Below, piece by piece: positions 54,672 to 64,000 of a stretch of DNA of 64,000 nt. This DNA is from Flagellimonas amoyensis (lineage in GTDB: Bacteria > Bacteroidota > Bacteroidia > Flavobacteriales > Flavobacteriaceae), in contig NZ_QBUK01000009.1 of assembly GCF_003058265.1 (NCBI RefSeq), forward strand, positions 62,001-126,000. Direction: 5' to 3'. Both the position numbers and the translations under genes were made by a program. Numbering within the stretch: the first letter of the stretch is position 1; every line of letters starts with the position of its first letter. The notes under the pieces are model-generated. The model had not been told where the DNA came from and did no database searches. It saw only the letters and a program-made list of their open reading frames with translations.

Positions 54672-57068
54672 ATGGCAATAAAGCTCATGAAAGGATTTTG
54701 GCCCAAGGTCTCCCGAATCATACTCCGCAATAGGATACTCATCCTTCTAGGGATTGTAGGCTTTACTGTTTTTTTGGCCCTACAGTGGAAGAACATCCGA
54801 TTCTCGAACACGGAATCCAATATCCTACCCGATGACCATCCGGCCACCATCCAATACCGATCTTTTACCAAAATATTTGGAGAAGAGGGCAATGCCATTG
54901 TACTGGCCATAAGGGACACCGCCCTGTTCACTCCCAAAAACTTCAATCGGTGGAACAGGCTGAGCAAACAATTGGAAGCATTTCCCGAGATAGACTTTGT
55001 GGTATCCCTGGAAAACCTTAGGGTGTTGGTGAAGGATAATGACGAGCAGGTCTTTGTGATGGAACCTTTCCTGAAGAAAAAACCCAGTAGCAAGGCAGAG
55101 ATTGATTCCCTGAAGAACCATTTGTTCAACGAACTACCTTTTTACGATAATCTGGTCTATAACCCCAAAAGTGGCACCATACAGACCATCGCCTATCTGG
55201 ACAAGGACATTATGGACACCCCGGTCAGGAACGAATTTATCCTGAACGACCTGGACGATCTTGTCAAAAGTTTTGAAGAGGAGACCCAAATGGACGTCCA
55301 CGTTTCGGGAATGCCCTATATCCGAACCTGGAACACCAAGTCCATTGTAGACGAAATCGGGATCTTCATCGTGGCCGCCCTATTGGTCACTTCCCTTATT
55401 TTTTTCTTTTTCTTCAGAAGTTTCAGGGCCACTTTCATATCCATGTTCGTGGTCATCATCGGGGTCATGTGGGCCTTTGGCATCCTTGGACTGCTGAAGT
55501 ATGAAATGACGATCCTTACCGCATTGATTCCCCCTCTGATCATTGTGATAGGCATCCCCAACTGTATTTTTCTCATCAACAAATACCAGCAAGAGGTAAA
55601 CAAACACGGGAACCAGGCCCTGTCCCTACAGCGGGTCATCTCCAAGATTGGGAACGCCACCTTGATGACAAACATCACCACGGCGTCGGGTTTTGCCACC
55701 TTCATCATTTTGGACAGCGACCTTCTTAGGGAGTTTGGTATCGTGGCCTCCATCAACATTATTGGAATCTTCATTCTTTCGCTGTTGATCATCCCCATCA
55801 TATACAGCTTTATGCCGCTTCCAAAGACCAAACACTTGAAGCACCTGAACAAGAAATGGATGGACTTCTTCGTGAACTGGATGGAGCGTATGGTCCGGGA
55901 CCACAGGATTGCCGTATACATAACCACAGTGGCCATATTGGTACTGAGCATTATCGGCATCTACCAAATGAGGATTACCGGGAGCCGGATCGAGGACCTT
56001 CCCAAAGACACCCATTTTTACAACGACATCCAATTTTTTGAACAAGAATTTGATGGCATCATGCCCATGGAAATCGTGGTGGATTCCAAACGGAAAAATG
56101 GCATTATAAAACCTGCCACCCTCAAACGGATGGACGAATTGGGCTCGGTCATCAATGAGATTCCCGAACTCTCCAGACCCATTTCGGTGGTGGATCTGAT
56201 CAAATATTCCAAGCAGGCCTTTTACAACGGCATCCCAAAATATTACCAGTTGCCCACCAATCAGGAGAACACCTTCATTATGGACGTGGCACGGAAATCA
56301 TCTTCCGAGGGCAACCTTTTGCAGAGCTTTGTGGACAGTACCGGACAGACCGCACGCCTGACCACCTACATGCAGGATGTCAAGATCGATCGCATGGAGG
56401 AAATTGAAAAAACAATGCAGCAGTCCATTGCGAAATTTTTCCCGGACGACAGGTATAATGTGTTCATGACCGGAAAGGCACTGTTGTTCCTCAAAGGGAC
56501 CAAATACCTGGTCAAGAACCTGTTGCTATCATTGGCACTCGCCATCGGGTTGATTTCCCTTTTTATGGCCTATCTGTTCCGTTCGTTCCGAATGGTTGTC
56601 ATCTCACTGGTTCCCAACCTATTGCCATTGGTCATCACTGCGGGTCTCATGGGATATCTGGGCGTTCCCATAAAACCGTCCACCATCTTGGTGTTCAGCA
56701 TTGCCTTTGGCATTTCTGTAGACGACACCATCCATTTTCTGGCAAAATACCGTCAGGAGCTGGCCGCCAATCGCTGGCAGATCAAAAAATCGGTTTATGC
56801 CGCCCTTCGGGAGACCGGAGTGAGCATGTTCTACACCTCCATCGTGCTCTTTTTCGGGTTTTCAGTCTTCATCATTTCCAATTTTGGGGGCACCAAGGCC
56901 TTGGGAGGATTGGTATCGGCCACACTGCTGTTCGCCATGCTGTCCAATTTGATCCTCCTCCCCTCCCTGCTCCTTTCCTTGGAAAGAAGCATTGCCAACA
57001 AACAGGTGCTCAAAAAGCCACAGATCGATATTTTGCCCCAGGACGAGGACAACAGCAAGGAGAATTAG
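54672..57068 (+). CDS. RND superfamily (MMPL) transporter
   Basis: 798 residues with twelve predicted helices in two halves. The N-terminal helix is followed by a large periplasmic loop (residues ~45-230), then five helices. A second loop and helix cluster carry the conserved SIAFGISVDDTIHFLAKYRQE segment, with a proton-relay-type Asp pair. RND-type exporters of this class move lipids or hydrophobic compounds; the substrate is unknown. No membrane-fusion or outer-membrane partner adjoins it. Confidence 0.93.
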   Translation: MAIKLMKGFWPKVSRIILRNRILILLGIVGFTVFLALQWKNIRFSNTESNILPDDHPATIQYRSFTKIFGEEGNAIVLAIRDTALFTPKNFNRWNRLSKQLEAFPEIDFVVSLENLRVLVKDNDEQVFVMEPFLKKKPSSKAEIDSLKNHLFNELPFYDNLVYNPKSGTIQTIAYLDKDIMDTPVRNEFILNDLDDLVKSFEEETQMDVHVSGMPYIRTWNTKSIVDEIGIFIVAALLVTSLIFFFFFRSFRATFISMFVVIIGVMWAFGILGLLKYEMTILTALIPPLIIVIGIPNCIFLINKYQQEVNKHGNQALSLQRVISKIGNATLMTNITTASGFATFIILDSDLLREFGIVASINIIGIFILSLLIIPIIYSFMPLPKTKHLKHLNKKWMDFFVNWMERMVRDHRIAVYITTVAILVLSIIGIYQMRITGSRIEDLPKDTHFYNDIQFFEQEFDGIMPMEIVVDSKRKNGIIKPATLKRMDELGSVINEIPELSRPISVVDLIKYSKQAFYNGIPKYYQLPTNQENTFIMDVARKSSSEGNLLQSFVDSTGQTARLTTYMQDVKIDRMEEIEKTMQQSIAKFFPDDRYNVFMTGKALLFLKGTKYLVKNLLLSLALAIGLISLFMAYLFRSFRMVVISLVPNLLPLVITAGLMGYLGVPIKPSTILVFSIAFGISVDDTIHFLAKYRQELAANRWQIKKSVYAALRETGVSMFYTSIVLFFGFSVFIISNFGGTKALGGLVSATLLFAMLSNLILLPSLLLSLERSIANKQVLKKPQIDILPQDEDNSKEN

Positions 57069-57157
57069 TAGCAGAAATGGCTATAAATTAAGCCGCTTCA
57101 TGCCCTCATTTTTCATCAAAAACCTATCTTTACCGACTAAATTACGATAGCCTTACA

Positions 57158-58591
57158 ATGAAGTCTTATTCCATAAAAGAATTGCTGACAAAGCAACCCG
57201 TAGGAGATTCCGTTGAAGTAAATGGATGGGTAAAAACATTTAGGAGCAACCGATTTATTGCCTTGAACGACGGCTCTACCATACACAACCTACAGTGCGT
57301 TGTGGATTTTGAAAATGCCGACGAGGCATTGCTCAAGCAAGTGACCACTGGGGCCGCCCTGAAAATTTCCGGGACTTTGGTGGAAAGCCAAGGAAAGGGC
57401 CAGACCGTGGAAATCCAGGCCACTGCCATTTTTGTGCATGGTACCGCAGACCCCGAGACCTATCCCATACAGCCCAAGAAACACTCTTTGGAGTTTTTGA
57501 GGGAGAAGGCCCACTTGAGGGTGCGCACCAATACCTTTTCGGCCGTGATGCGGGTGCGTTCCGTCCTATCGTTTGCCATACACAGCTATTTCCAACAAAA
57601 TGGCTTTTATTATATGCATGCCCCCATCATCACCGGCTCTGATGCCGAAGGTGCCGGGGAAATGTTCCGGGTCTCCACTTTGGATGCCAAAAAACCACCT
57701 GTGGATGAAAACGGGGAAGTGGATTTTACCGAGGATTTCTTCGGAAAAGAGACCAACCTGACCGTTTCCGGGCAATTGGAAGCCGAAACCTATGCCATGG
57801 CATTGGGGAAGGTGTACACGTTCGGACCTACCTTCAGGGCAGAAAACTCGAACACCTCTAGACACTTGGCCGAGTTTTGGATGATAGAACCCGAGGTGGC
57901 CTTCAACGACCTAGCCGCCAACATGGACTTGGCCGAAGATTTCATCAAATGGATCATTCAATATGTTTTGGACCACTGCAAGGACGACCTCGAATTTCTG
58001 GAAGGCCGACTTTCCGATGAGGAAAAGACCAAACCACAGAACGAGCGGTCGGAAATGACCTTGTTGGAAAAACTGAAATTTGTGGTGGAAAACAACTTCA
58101 AACGGGTTTCTTACACCGAGGCCATCGATATTTTAAGGAACAGCAACCCCAATAAGAAGAAGAAATTCCAATACCTTATTGACGAGTGGGGGGCCGACCT
58201 TCAAAGTGAGCACGAGCGCTATTTGGTGGAAAAACACTTTAAGTGCCCTGTGATCCTGTTCGATTACCCTGCCAACATCAAGGCATTTTACATGCGCTTG
58301 AACGAGGACGGCAAGACCGTGCGTGCCATGGACGTGCTTTTCCCCGGCATTGGCGAAATTGTGGGAGGTTCCCAAAGGGAAGAGCGTTTGGATGTGCTCC
58401 AACAGAAAATCAAGGCCCTTGACATTGATGAAAAGGAACTTTGGTGGTATTTGGACCTTCGACGTTTTGGAACAGCGGTACACAGCGGTTTTGGCCTTGG
58501 CTTTGAGCGCATGGTACAGTTCGTTACCGGAATGGGCAACATCAGGGACGTGATTCCCTATCCCAGAACGCCCCAGAACGCGGAGTTTTAA
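57158..58591 (+). CDS. asnS: asparaginyl-tRNA synthetase
   Basis: 477 residues, a class II synthetase. An N-terminal OB-fold anticodon-binding domain starts at [21 protein letters not shown]. The catalytic core contains [27 protein letters not shown] (class II motif 2 region) and [21 protein letters not shown] (motif 3). AsnRS here implies direct charging of tRNA-Asn. It precedes rpoN by 47 bases. Confidence 0.97.
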   Translation: MKSYSIKELLTKQPVGDSVEVNGWVKTFRSNRFIALNDGSTIHNLQCVVDFENADEALLKQVTTGAALKISGTLVESQGKGQTVEIQATAIFVHGTADPETYPIQPKKHSLEFLREKAHLRVRTNTFSAVMRVRSVLSFAIHSYFQQNGFYYMHAPIITGSDAEGAGEMFRVSTLDAKKPPVDENGEVDFTEDFFGKETNLTVSGQLEAETYAMALGKVYTFGPTFRAENSNTSRHLAEFWMIEPEVAFNDLAANMDLAEDFIKWIIQYVLDHCKDDLEFLEGRLSDEEKTKPQNERSEMTLLEKLKFVVENNFKRVSYTEAIDILRNSNPNKKKKFQYLIDEWGADLQSEHERYLVEKHFKCPVILFDYPANIKAFYMRLNEDGKTVRAMDVLFPGIGEIVGGSQREERLDVLQQKIKALDIDEKELWWYLDLRRFGTAVHSGFGLGFERMVQFVTGMGNIRDVIPYPRTPQNAEF

Positions 58592-58638
58592 ATTGAATTC
58601 ATAACTTTATAAGGAAGGACGATTGTAAACCAATCCCT

Positions 58639-60096
58639 ATGCTGAAACAACACCTACAGTTTAAGCTTTCCCAGAAACTGTCTCCACAGCAGATTCAGCT
58701 CATGAAGCTCATCCAATTGCCCACACAGGCATTTGAGCAACGGCTGAAACAAGAGTTGGAGGAGAACCCTGCCCTCGAAAGTGGGAAAGAGGAAAGTGAC
58801 ATTGTGGATGATGTTTATGAGGACACCTATGACGATAGTTCGGACAGCGAGACCATCGATACCGATGAGATCAACATCGATGACTACCTGAGCGATGACG
58901 AGATTCCCGATTATAGGACACAGGCCAACAATTACAGTGCGGACGATGAGGAAAAAAGCGTTCCCTATGCCGCAGGAATTTCCTTCAACCAATATTTGAT
59001 CAACCAGCTGAACACCGCCTATCTGGACGATGAGGAATGGGCTATTGCCGAGTTCTTGGTGGGCAGTGTGGATGAGAGCGGCTACATTCGAAGGCCCCTT
59101 CCGGATATCATGGACGACCTTGCCTTTACGCAGAACATCTATGTTGATGAGGACAAGATAGAGTCCGTGCTGAAAATTGTGCAGGACTTGGACCCTCCGG
59201 GTGTCGGCGCACGTTCATTGGACGAATGCCTTATCCTCCAATTGAAACGAAAAGAACGGAAACCTTCCGTGGAACTGGCCATCAACATTCTGGAAAAGTC
59301 GTTTGACCAGTTTACCAAGAAGCACTACGCCAAACTGGCCCAAAAGCACCACATCAGCGAGGAACAGCTCAAAGATGCCATTGCCGAGATAGAAAAACTG
59401 AACCCCAAACCGGGCGGTTCGTATTCGGGCAGTACCCGGATCATTGAACACATTGTCCCCGATTTTTCCATCAGGATTGTGGACGGGGAACTTGAACTCA
59501 CCCTCAATGGCCGGAATGCTCCGGAACTTCATGTTTCCAAAGAGTACAGTAATATGCTCGAAGGTTATAAGAACGCCAAGGAAAAGAGCAAGTCGCAAAA
59601 GGATACGGTGCTGTTCATCAAACAAAAACTGGATGCGGCCAAATGGTTCATCGACGCCATCAAACAACGGCAGCAAACGCTTTATGTGACCATGAGCACC
59701 ATCATGGATTACCAAGAGGAATATTTCCTCACTGGTGATGAGCGAAAATTGCGCCCCATGATCCTAAAGGACATTGCGGACAAAATCGATATGGATGTGT
59801 CTACGGTGTCGCGCGTGGCCAACAGCAAGTATGTTGACACCCCTTATGGCACCAAGCTCATCAAGGACTTTTTCTCCGAGGCCATGAAGAATGAACAAGG
59901 AGAGGACGTTTCCACCAAGGAAATCAAAAAGATATTGGAGACCGTGATCGGTGACGAACAGAAGAAGAAACCGTTAACGGATGATAAATTGGCCAAGATC
60001 CTAAAGGAAAGGGGCTATCCCATTGCTCGACGTACGGTAGCCAAATACCGGGAACAACTCGGTATTCCCGTGGCACGGCTTAGAAAGCAGATCTGA
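58639..60096 (+). CDS. rpoN: RNA polymerase sigma-54 factor
   Basis: 485 residues. The Q-rich region I opens the protein (KQHLQFKLSQKLSPQQIQLM), an acidic region II follows (DDVYEDTYDDSSDSETIDTD), and the RpoN box ARRTVAKYRE lies near the C-terminus after a helix-turn-helix (MDVSTVSRVANSKYVDTPYG). It needs AAA+ activators; none is encoded in the window. The stop codon overlaps the start of the next gene (TGATG). Confidence 0.97.
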   Translation: MLKQHLQFKLSQKLSPQQIQLMKLIQLPTQAFEQRLKQELEENPALESGKEESDIVDDVYEDTYDDSSDSETIDTDEINIDDYLSDDEIPDYRTQANNYSADDEEKSVPYAAGISFNQYLINQLNTAYLDDEEWAIAEFLVGSVDESGYIRRPLPDIMDDLAFTQNIYVDEDKIESVLKIVQDLDPPGVGARSLDECLILQLKRKERKPSVELAINILEKSFDQFTKKHYAKLAQKHHISEEQLKDAIAEIEKLNPKPGGSYSGSTRIIEHIVPDFSIRIVDGELELTLNGRNAPELHVSKEYSNMLEGYKNAKEKSKSQKDTVLFIKQKLDAAKWFIDAIKQRQQTLYVTMSTIMDYQEEYFLTGDERKLRPMILKDIADKIDMDVSTVSRVANSKYVDTPYGTKLIKDFFSEAMKNEQGEDVSTKEIKKILETVIGDEQKKKPLTDDKLAKILKERGYPIARRTVAKYREQLGIPVARLRKQI

Positions 60097-60698
60097 TGCA
60101 CCATCTCTACAACATCATCTCATACATCTTCCACCCGTTGTTCATTCCCATTGGGGGCACCATTCTTTATTTTTTTGTCGCCCCATACAGCACCTTGGAG
60201 ATGCAAAGCGGCAACATTGTCCCTATTTTCATTCTTACGGTCATCATACCCATCATCTTTTTTCTGATTTTGAAAAATTTGGGCGTGATCAGTTCCATCT
60301 TCCTGCCCACCATCCAAGAACGCAAATACCCGCTCTACATCAGCTGTATTTTGTTTTTGATGATATTGTACAAAGTCATCCCCAATAACTACGTACACGA
60401 GCTCTTTTACTTTTTCACGGGGCTCCTGACAGCCACTGCCACGGCCCTCATCTTGCTTTTCATCAAATTCAAGACCAGCATGCACCTTTTGGGCATGGGC
60501 AGCATCCTGATGTACATGATCGGGCTGAGCATCCATTTTGAGACCAACATTACCCTCGCCATCAGTCTTTTTACCTTGCTCACAGGACTCGTGGCCACTT
60601 CAAGGCTCTACCTTAAATCACATACACGGAACGAACTGCTGATAGGTTTCCTGATCGGGAGCTGTTCCCAATTGATCATTCTGAAGTATTGGCTATAG
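60096..60698 (+). CDS. small membrane protein, remotely PAP2-like
   Basis: 200 residues with about six helices. The start overlaps the rpoN stop by one base, indicating coupled translation. A KTSMHLLGMGS segment and a SRLYLKSHTRNELLIGFLIG segment sit where PAP2 phosphatases have SxxxH and RxxxxxHxxxD/x motifs, so a lipid phosphatase-like fold is suggested. The first PAP2 motif (KxxxxxxRP) is not clear. It is convergent with the PorT-like gene, overlapping it by six bases. Confidence 0.75.
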   Translation: MHHLYNIISYIFHPLFIPIGGTILYFFVAPYSTLEMQSGNIVPIFILTVIIPIIFFLILKNLGVISSIFLPTIQERKYPLYISCILFLMILYKVIPNNYVHELFYFFTGLLTATATALILLFIKFKTSMHLLGMGSILMYMIGLSIHFETNITLAISLFTLLTGLVATSRLYLKSHTRNELLIGFLIGSCSQLIILKYWL

Positions 60699-61385
60699 GA
60701 TGTAGAATATGACCCCTATCCGTAGGACCTTGAAGTCTATGGATTCCCCGGATTGTAGATCGGTGCCATTTTTCAATATCGGATTCAGGCCATAATAGGC
60801 GTGAACGTTCCAAGTATTGTACCCAAAATTAAGGATAAGTCCGTACTGGAGCTGCTCGATATCCTTATTGTTGAAACCATCACTCCCGTCCTCCATGACC
60901 ATGCGCGACCTGCCCGAAAACACATAGCCCAACTTGGCCCCGGCGTAGATACGCCAGAACTTGTATTCCTCAGCGGTGGATGTACGCCATCTCAGTTCCA
61001 ACGGTATTTCAATGGCATGGGTCTCCAGCTTATTGCGCTTGAACTCAGATTCGTCCATGACTTCATACAGCACATCGTTGCCCAAATCCGTTGCGACCAC
61101 ATTGGAATAATAGGAATTGACCGCATAGCCCACACCAAGCCCCACACCAAAATTTCTTCTGGGGTTAAGGGGAATGTCCTTGATAAATCCTGCTTGAAGG
61201 TTATAGGAGAGACTTCGTTGTACTACCCCGGAAGGCTTGCCCAATAACACGTTATACCCCAGACCAATATAGAACTGGTCCTCAAGATAACGGGAATCTA
61301 CTTGGGTGGAATCTTTGGGTTGCTCCTGTGCGCTTCCCAAGGAAAAGATCAACAAAAACGATATGAAAATCTGGTACCGACTCAT
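60693..61385 (-). CDS. PorT-like outer-membrane beta-barrel protein
   Basis: 230 residues with a signal peptide (IFISFLLIFSLGSAQE) and alternating strands that end in an aromatic (LRIGVIFYIL), a beta-barrel C-terminus. The pattern fits the PorT/outer-membrane beta-barrel family of Bacteroidota, to which the type IX secretion component PorT belongs. Whether it is that exact component cannot be decided from one gene. It follows an ExbD pair on the same strand but a terminator separates them. Confidence 0.8.
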   Translation of the reverse strand: MSRYQIFISFLLIFSLGSAQEQPKDSTQVDSRYLEDQFYIGLGYNVLLGKPSGVVQRSLSYNLQAGFIKDIPLNPRRNFGVGLGVGYAVNSYYSNVVATDLGNDVLYEVMDESEFKRNKLETHAIEIPLELRWRTSTAEEYKFWRIYAGAKLGYVFSGRSRMVMEDGSDGFNNKDIEQLQYGLILNFGYNTWNVHAYYGLNPILKNGTDLQSGESIDFKVLRIGVIFYIL

Positions 61386-61404
61386 TCTAAAATACTCCTA
61401 AACT

Positions 61405-61442
61405 AAAAAACAATCCAAATTAAGCATTTGGATTGTTTTTTA
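61405..61442 (-). terminator. terminator of the second ExbD pair
   Basis: AAAAAACAATCCAAAT-(loop)-ATTTGGATTGTTTTTT, a perfect stem with T tracts on both strands, about 15 bases after the stop of the ExbD gene ending at 61458. Confidence 0.88.
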
Positions 61443-61457
61443 GCGCTAGGTTTTCAC

Positions 61458-61937
61458 TTAAAACCCCACATTGGTATCATTGCCTTGGTAAGTAGTGTAG
61501 TTCACCTTGAACAAATGGGCTTTTTGCAGCTCCTTTTTGATATCGGAAACCACACCTACTTTGACCTCCTTATCCACTTTCAAGGAGACCGTCACAAAAT
61601 TTCGAACAGCTTCTGGCTTTTTTGAAAGTTCTCCCAAAACATAGGGAACCACATCGTTTAAGTATGCTATGCGGTCGTCCAATTGGATCTGCGGACTTGT
61701 TCCCAGCACCTTTTCCAAGCTTTTCTTGGGTGTCCCCACATAAATTTCAATAATTCTGTCCTTTTTATCCAGTTTATTGACCGCAGTGGCCTCGGGCAGC
61801 TCATTATCCACCAAAAGCTCAGTGTTGTTTATCGTGGTCACGGTCATAAAAAAGAACAGGAGCATAAAGACGATATCGGGCAATGAGGCGGTCGAAATCG
61901 CTGGTTCCGATCTTTGGTGGTTTCTCCATGTGCTCAT
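61458..61937 (-). CDS. ExbD/TolR family protein (short type), pair 2
   Basis: 159 residues: cytoplasmic N-terminus, one membrane helix with the acidic proton-path residue region (SLPDIVFMLLFFFMTVTTI) and a periplasmic domain. ExbD proteins work with an ExbB-type proton channel to energise TonB-dependent transport. The ATG at 61937 shares a base with the stop of the upstream ExbD gene, so the two are translationally coupled. It closely resembles the protein at 62732-63214. Confidence 0.93.
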   Translation of the reverse strand: MSTWRNHQRSEPAISTASLPDIVFMLLFFFMTVTTINNTELLVDNELPEATAVNKLDKKDRIIEIYVGTPKKSLEKVLGTSPQIQLDDRIAYLNDVVPYVLGELSKKPEAVRNFVTVSLKVDKEVKVGVVSDIKKELQKAHLFKVNYTTYQGNDTNVGF

Positions 61938-62566
61938 TATGCCAGTTTTTGTGATTGAACGTTCAATTCTGCTTCGGAAATGTTCAGGGGAAACATATCC
62001 CGTATGCGCTCTACATTGGCTTTAAGAGTTGCCTTTTCAGCCTCATTCGTCTCAGCGGCATAAAACTTTTCTTCCATTGCCGTGAAATCCTGCCCAAAAA
62101 GACGCTGTGCTTCCCTATTCCGCAGTTCCCGATAAGCCAAGGCCAAACGGTCTTGAACCATGACGTAAGTTCCGTAGGAGGCATCCCTGTCACTGTTCAG
62201 CGAAATGATGGCCGTTTGGGGATTATCCGAAGATTTGGGGTCGCGCGTACCTTTGCAGTAATCGCAGCGAAGTTGGTTCTCGGTTGCACCGCCATTGTCC
62301 AAAAAGGCAACGGCCAACTGCTTTAGCTCATCGATCTTCAGAACACGATCCTCCACGAACAACTCATCGTTTTTGTTCAGGCTTATCCTGAGCACATTAC
62401 GTTCATTCACATCGATGTGGTTGATGACATCATCGGAAGGTAGCTTTCGGTCAAGGCCCACATCGGTTTGGATGGTAGTGGTGACCAAGAAAAAGATCAA
62501 TAACAAGAATGCAATGTCCGCCATGGAGCCTGCATGCACCTCTGGGTTTTCTCTGGTTCTTCTCAT
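61937..62566 (-). CDS. ExbD/TolR family protein (long type with CxYC), pair 2
   Basis: 209 residues. The membrane helix (SMADIAFLLLIFFLVTTTIQ) is near the N-terminus, followed by an ExbD periplasmic domain with an insert LRCDYCKGTRDPKSSDNP and a C-terminal extension. It is a paralogue of 63228-63833, with the same cysteine pair (CDYC) and an AQRLFGQDF segment. First gene of pair 2. Confidence 0.93.
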   Translation of the reverse strand: MRRTRENPEVHAGSMADIAFLLLIFFLVTTTIQTDVGLDRKLPSDDVINHIDVNERNVLRISLNKNDELFVEDRVLKIDELKQLAVAFLDNGGATENQLRCDYCKGTRDPKSSDNPQTAIISLNSDRDASYGTYVMVQDRLALAYRELRNREAQRLFGQDFTAMEEKFYAAETNEAEKATLKANVERIRDMFPLNISEAELNVQSQKLA

Positions 62567-62681
62567 AATTAAAGAATTTGATTGGATTAAAAATTGGTGT
62601 TGATGCTCATTAACAAAGGGTTACAACAATCATTCCAAATAGATCCAGGGAAATCAAATGGGTGAAGAGTGGGAATAAAAA

Positions 62682-62708
62682 AACGCTCCAAATAAAATTT
62701 GGAGCGTT
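62682..62708 (-). terminator. terminator between the two ExbD pairs
   Basis: AACGCTCCAAAT-AAA-ATTTGGAGCGTT, perfect stem, T tract on the minus strand. It lies just after the short ExbD gene of pair 1 and splits the locus into two transcripts. Confidence 0.88.
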
Positions 62709-62731
62709 TCCCACTAAATCTAAGTTATTGC

Positions 62732-63214
62732 CTACTGCAGATTGTTAAATGCATCTCCTTCGTAGGTGGTATAATTCACCTTAAGGGCATTTACCTTTCT
62801 CAATTCTTGTTTGATATCGGTGATAAGACCCATATTGGCATTCTTATCAACTTTCAATGCAGTAGTCAATACGTTTTGAAGCTCTTGAGGTTTCTTTGCA
62901 CGCTCTGCCAATATATATGAACCTACCTCGTCCACATTGGCAAATTTATCGTTCAATTGGATTCTTGGCTCTGATCCGAAAACCTTTTGATATTCCTGTG
63001 TAGGCTTACCTACGAAAATATAGATTACCCTATCCTTTTTTTCCAACTTCTTGATTTCGGTTGCATTAGGAAGGGTATTTTCAACCAATAGCGAACTGTC
63101 CTTCATTGTGGTCACCGTCATGAAAAAGAACAGCAACATGAATACGATATCTGGCAATGAAGCAGTTGATACCGCTGGCAAGTCACCTTCTTTCTTTTTT
63201 GTAAATTTTGCCAT
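62732..63214 (-). CDS. ExbD/TolR family protein (short type), pair 1
   Basis: 160 residues, single N-terminal helix (SLPDIVFMLLFFFMTVTTM) and periplasmic domain, ending VNYTTYEGDAFNNLQ. Strong paralogue of 61458-61937. It starts 13 bases after the long ExbD gene of the same pair. Confidence 0.93.
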   Translation of the reverse strand: MAKFTKKKEGDLPAVSTASLPDIVFMLLFFFMTVTTMKDSSLLVENTLPNATEIKKLEKKDRVIYIFVGKPTQEYQKVFGSEPRIQLNDKFANVDEVGSYILAERAKKPQELQNVLTTALKVDKNANMGLITDIKQELRKVNALKVNYTTYEGDAFNNLQ

Positions 63215-63227
63215 ATCAATCTAAGTT

Positions 63228-63833
63228 TTAGTTGGTTGATGTATCTGCCTCGGACAGCTTTTGCGGGAACATATCCTGGATTCGCTTCACTTTATCCTTG
63301 AGTTCGTCCCTAACACTGGAGGGTGTTTCTGGGTTCAAGTATTCCGACTCCATATCCGTAAAGTCCCTTTGGTACAACCTTTGTGCCTCGCGGTTACGTA
63401 GGTCATTGTACGCCCCTACCAATTCGTTCTGAACTGTAATATAGGTGCTGTATTTGGTCTCACGGTCATTCTTTAACGAAATGATGGCCTTTGTTGGGTT
63501 ATCGGAAGAACCTGGATCTTTCTTTCCCTTGCAATAGGTACAAGATCCATCAGCATTGTTCTCAAGGAACCCAATGGCTGCTGACCTCAAATTCTTAAGG
63601 TTCATCAGTTCGTCCTCGACCAAAAGTTGGCCATTTTTATTGATGTTCACCGTAAAGATGTTCTTCTGTCTGATTATGACGTCCTCTTCTGGCGGTTCAA
63701 TAGGCGGCAACATACGGTCCAGACCTGCATCCGTTTCTATGGTGGTGGTCACCAAGAAAAAGATAAGCAAGAGGAACGCGATATCCGCCATGGAACCGGC
63801 ATTTACTTCCGGTGCTCCTTTTCTTCTAGGCAT
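63228..63833 (-). CDS. ExbD/TolR family protein (long type with CxYC), pair 1
   Basis: 201 residues; helix SMADIAFLLLIFFLVTTTIE, an insert with GSCTYCKGKKDPGSSDNP and the extension QRLYQRDFTDMESEYLNPE. Paralogue of 61937-62566. The upstream partner gene (ending at 63845) is on the same strand. Confidence 0.93.
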   Translation of the reverse strand: MPRRKGAPEVNAGSMADIAFLLLIFFLVTTTIETDAGLDRMLPPIEPPEEDVIIRQKNIFTVNINKNGQLLVEDELMNLKNLRSAAIGFLENNADGSCTYCKGKKDPGSSDNPTKAIISLKNDRETKYSTYITVQNELVGAYNDLRNREAQRLYQRDFTDMESEYLNPETPSSVRDELKDKVKRIQDMFPQKLSEADTSTN

Positions 63834-63844
63834 AATTCAAACTT

Positions 63845-64000
63845 TTACTTTACAAACATTTTTTTCAAGCCTGGAAAAACCATCAGAACTACCGCTACTA
63901 CGGTAAGGATGAAGAATACGTTCAATCCCATTCCAATGTTCTTTACAGTTCCCTCAGTGGTCTCGATACCTCTCTTGGCCATTTCCTCAACCACAGGTGC
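63845..64000 (-). CDS. C-terminal end of a membrane protein (possible ExbB/TolQ-type partner), partial
   Basis: 52 residues are visible, ending in TAA at 63845-63847; the start lies beyond the window. It reads APVVEEMAKRGIETTEGTVK, then a hydrophobic stretch (GLNVFFILTVVAVVLMVFPG) and a basic tail (LKKMFVK). Position 11 bases upstream of the ExbD pair, in the same direction, suggests an ExbB-type proton-channel partner, but the visible part does not show a family motif. Confidence 0.45.
   Translation of the reverse strand, partial: APVVEEMAKRGIETTEGTVKNIGMGLNVFFILTVVAVVLMVFPGLKKMFVK

Overview
The window comes from a marine-type member of the Flavobacteriaceae (Bacteroidota); the gene content and style fit the Muricauda/Allomuricauda group, but the genus is an inference. 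The evidence is an alternative complex III–cytochrome oxidase operon, a PorT-like barrel, ExbD pairs, DUF2723, DUF5916 and head-GIN proteins, a surface protein with thrombospondin type 3 repeats, many short lipoproteins, and promoters with the Bacteroidota -7 element TAnnTTTG.

Layout. 1-1446: 3' end of an acyl-CoA oxidase-like gene facing a head-GIN protein. 1579-13309 (minus): eight-gene respiratory operon actABCDEF-ctaC-ctaD, which carries electrons from quinol through alternative complex III and its cytochromes to an aa3-type oxidase. 13545-16962: a SPOR-domain gene followed by a minus-strand cassette (frameshifted zinc-metalloprotease lipoprotein plus two mosaic lipoproteins), bracketed by a 43-bp duplication of the SPOR gene's 3' end. 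17035-21545 (minus): rimP-nusA-infB behind a hairpin leader. 21885-25301: large secreted protein. 25361-25431: tRNA-Gln. 25624-38880: housekeeping and orphan genes (DUF2723 membrane protein, cysteine-less thioredoxin, metallophosphoesterase, cutC, glycosylasparaginase-like protein, polA, SET-domain protein). 39150-47122: tyrosine catabolism (MarR regulator, hppD, hmgA, fahA, flavin reductase-like protein, HisC-like aminotransferase) with a good candidate operator. 47208-49859: DUF5916 outer-membrane protein. 50105-54596: rplM-rpsI, rpsB-tsf, pyrH-frr. 54672-60698: MMPL transporter, asnS, rpoN and a small membrane protein. 60693-64000 (minus): PorT-like barrel and two tandem ExbD pairs, with the end of one more membrane-protein gene at the window edge.

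Most of the window is conserved chromosomal backbone. The least explained parts are the 13.9-17.0 kb cassette and the same small helix-hairpin-helix module found at the C-termini of two unrelated proteins, ActC and ribosomal protein S2. No CRISPR array, IS element, integrase or rRNA was seen.
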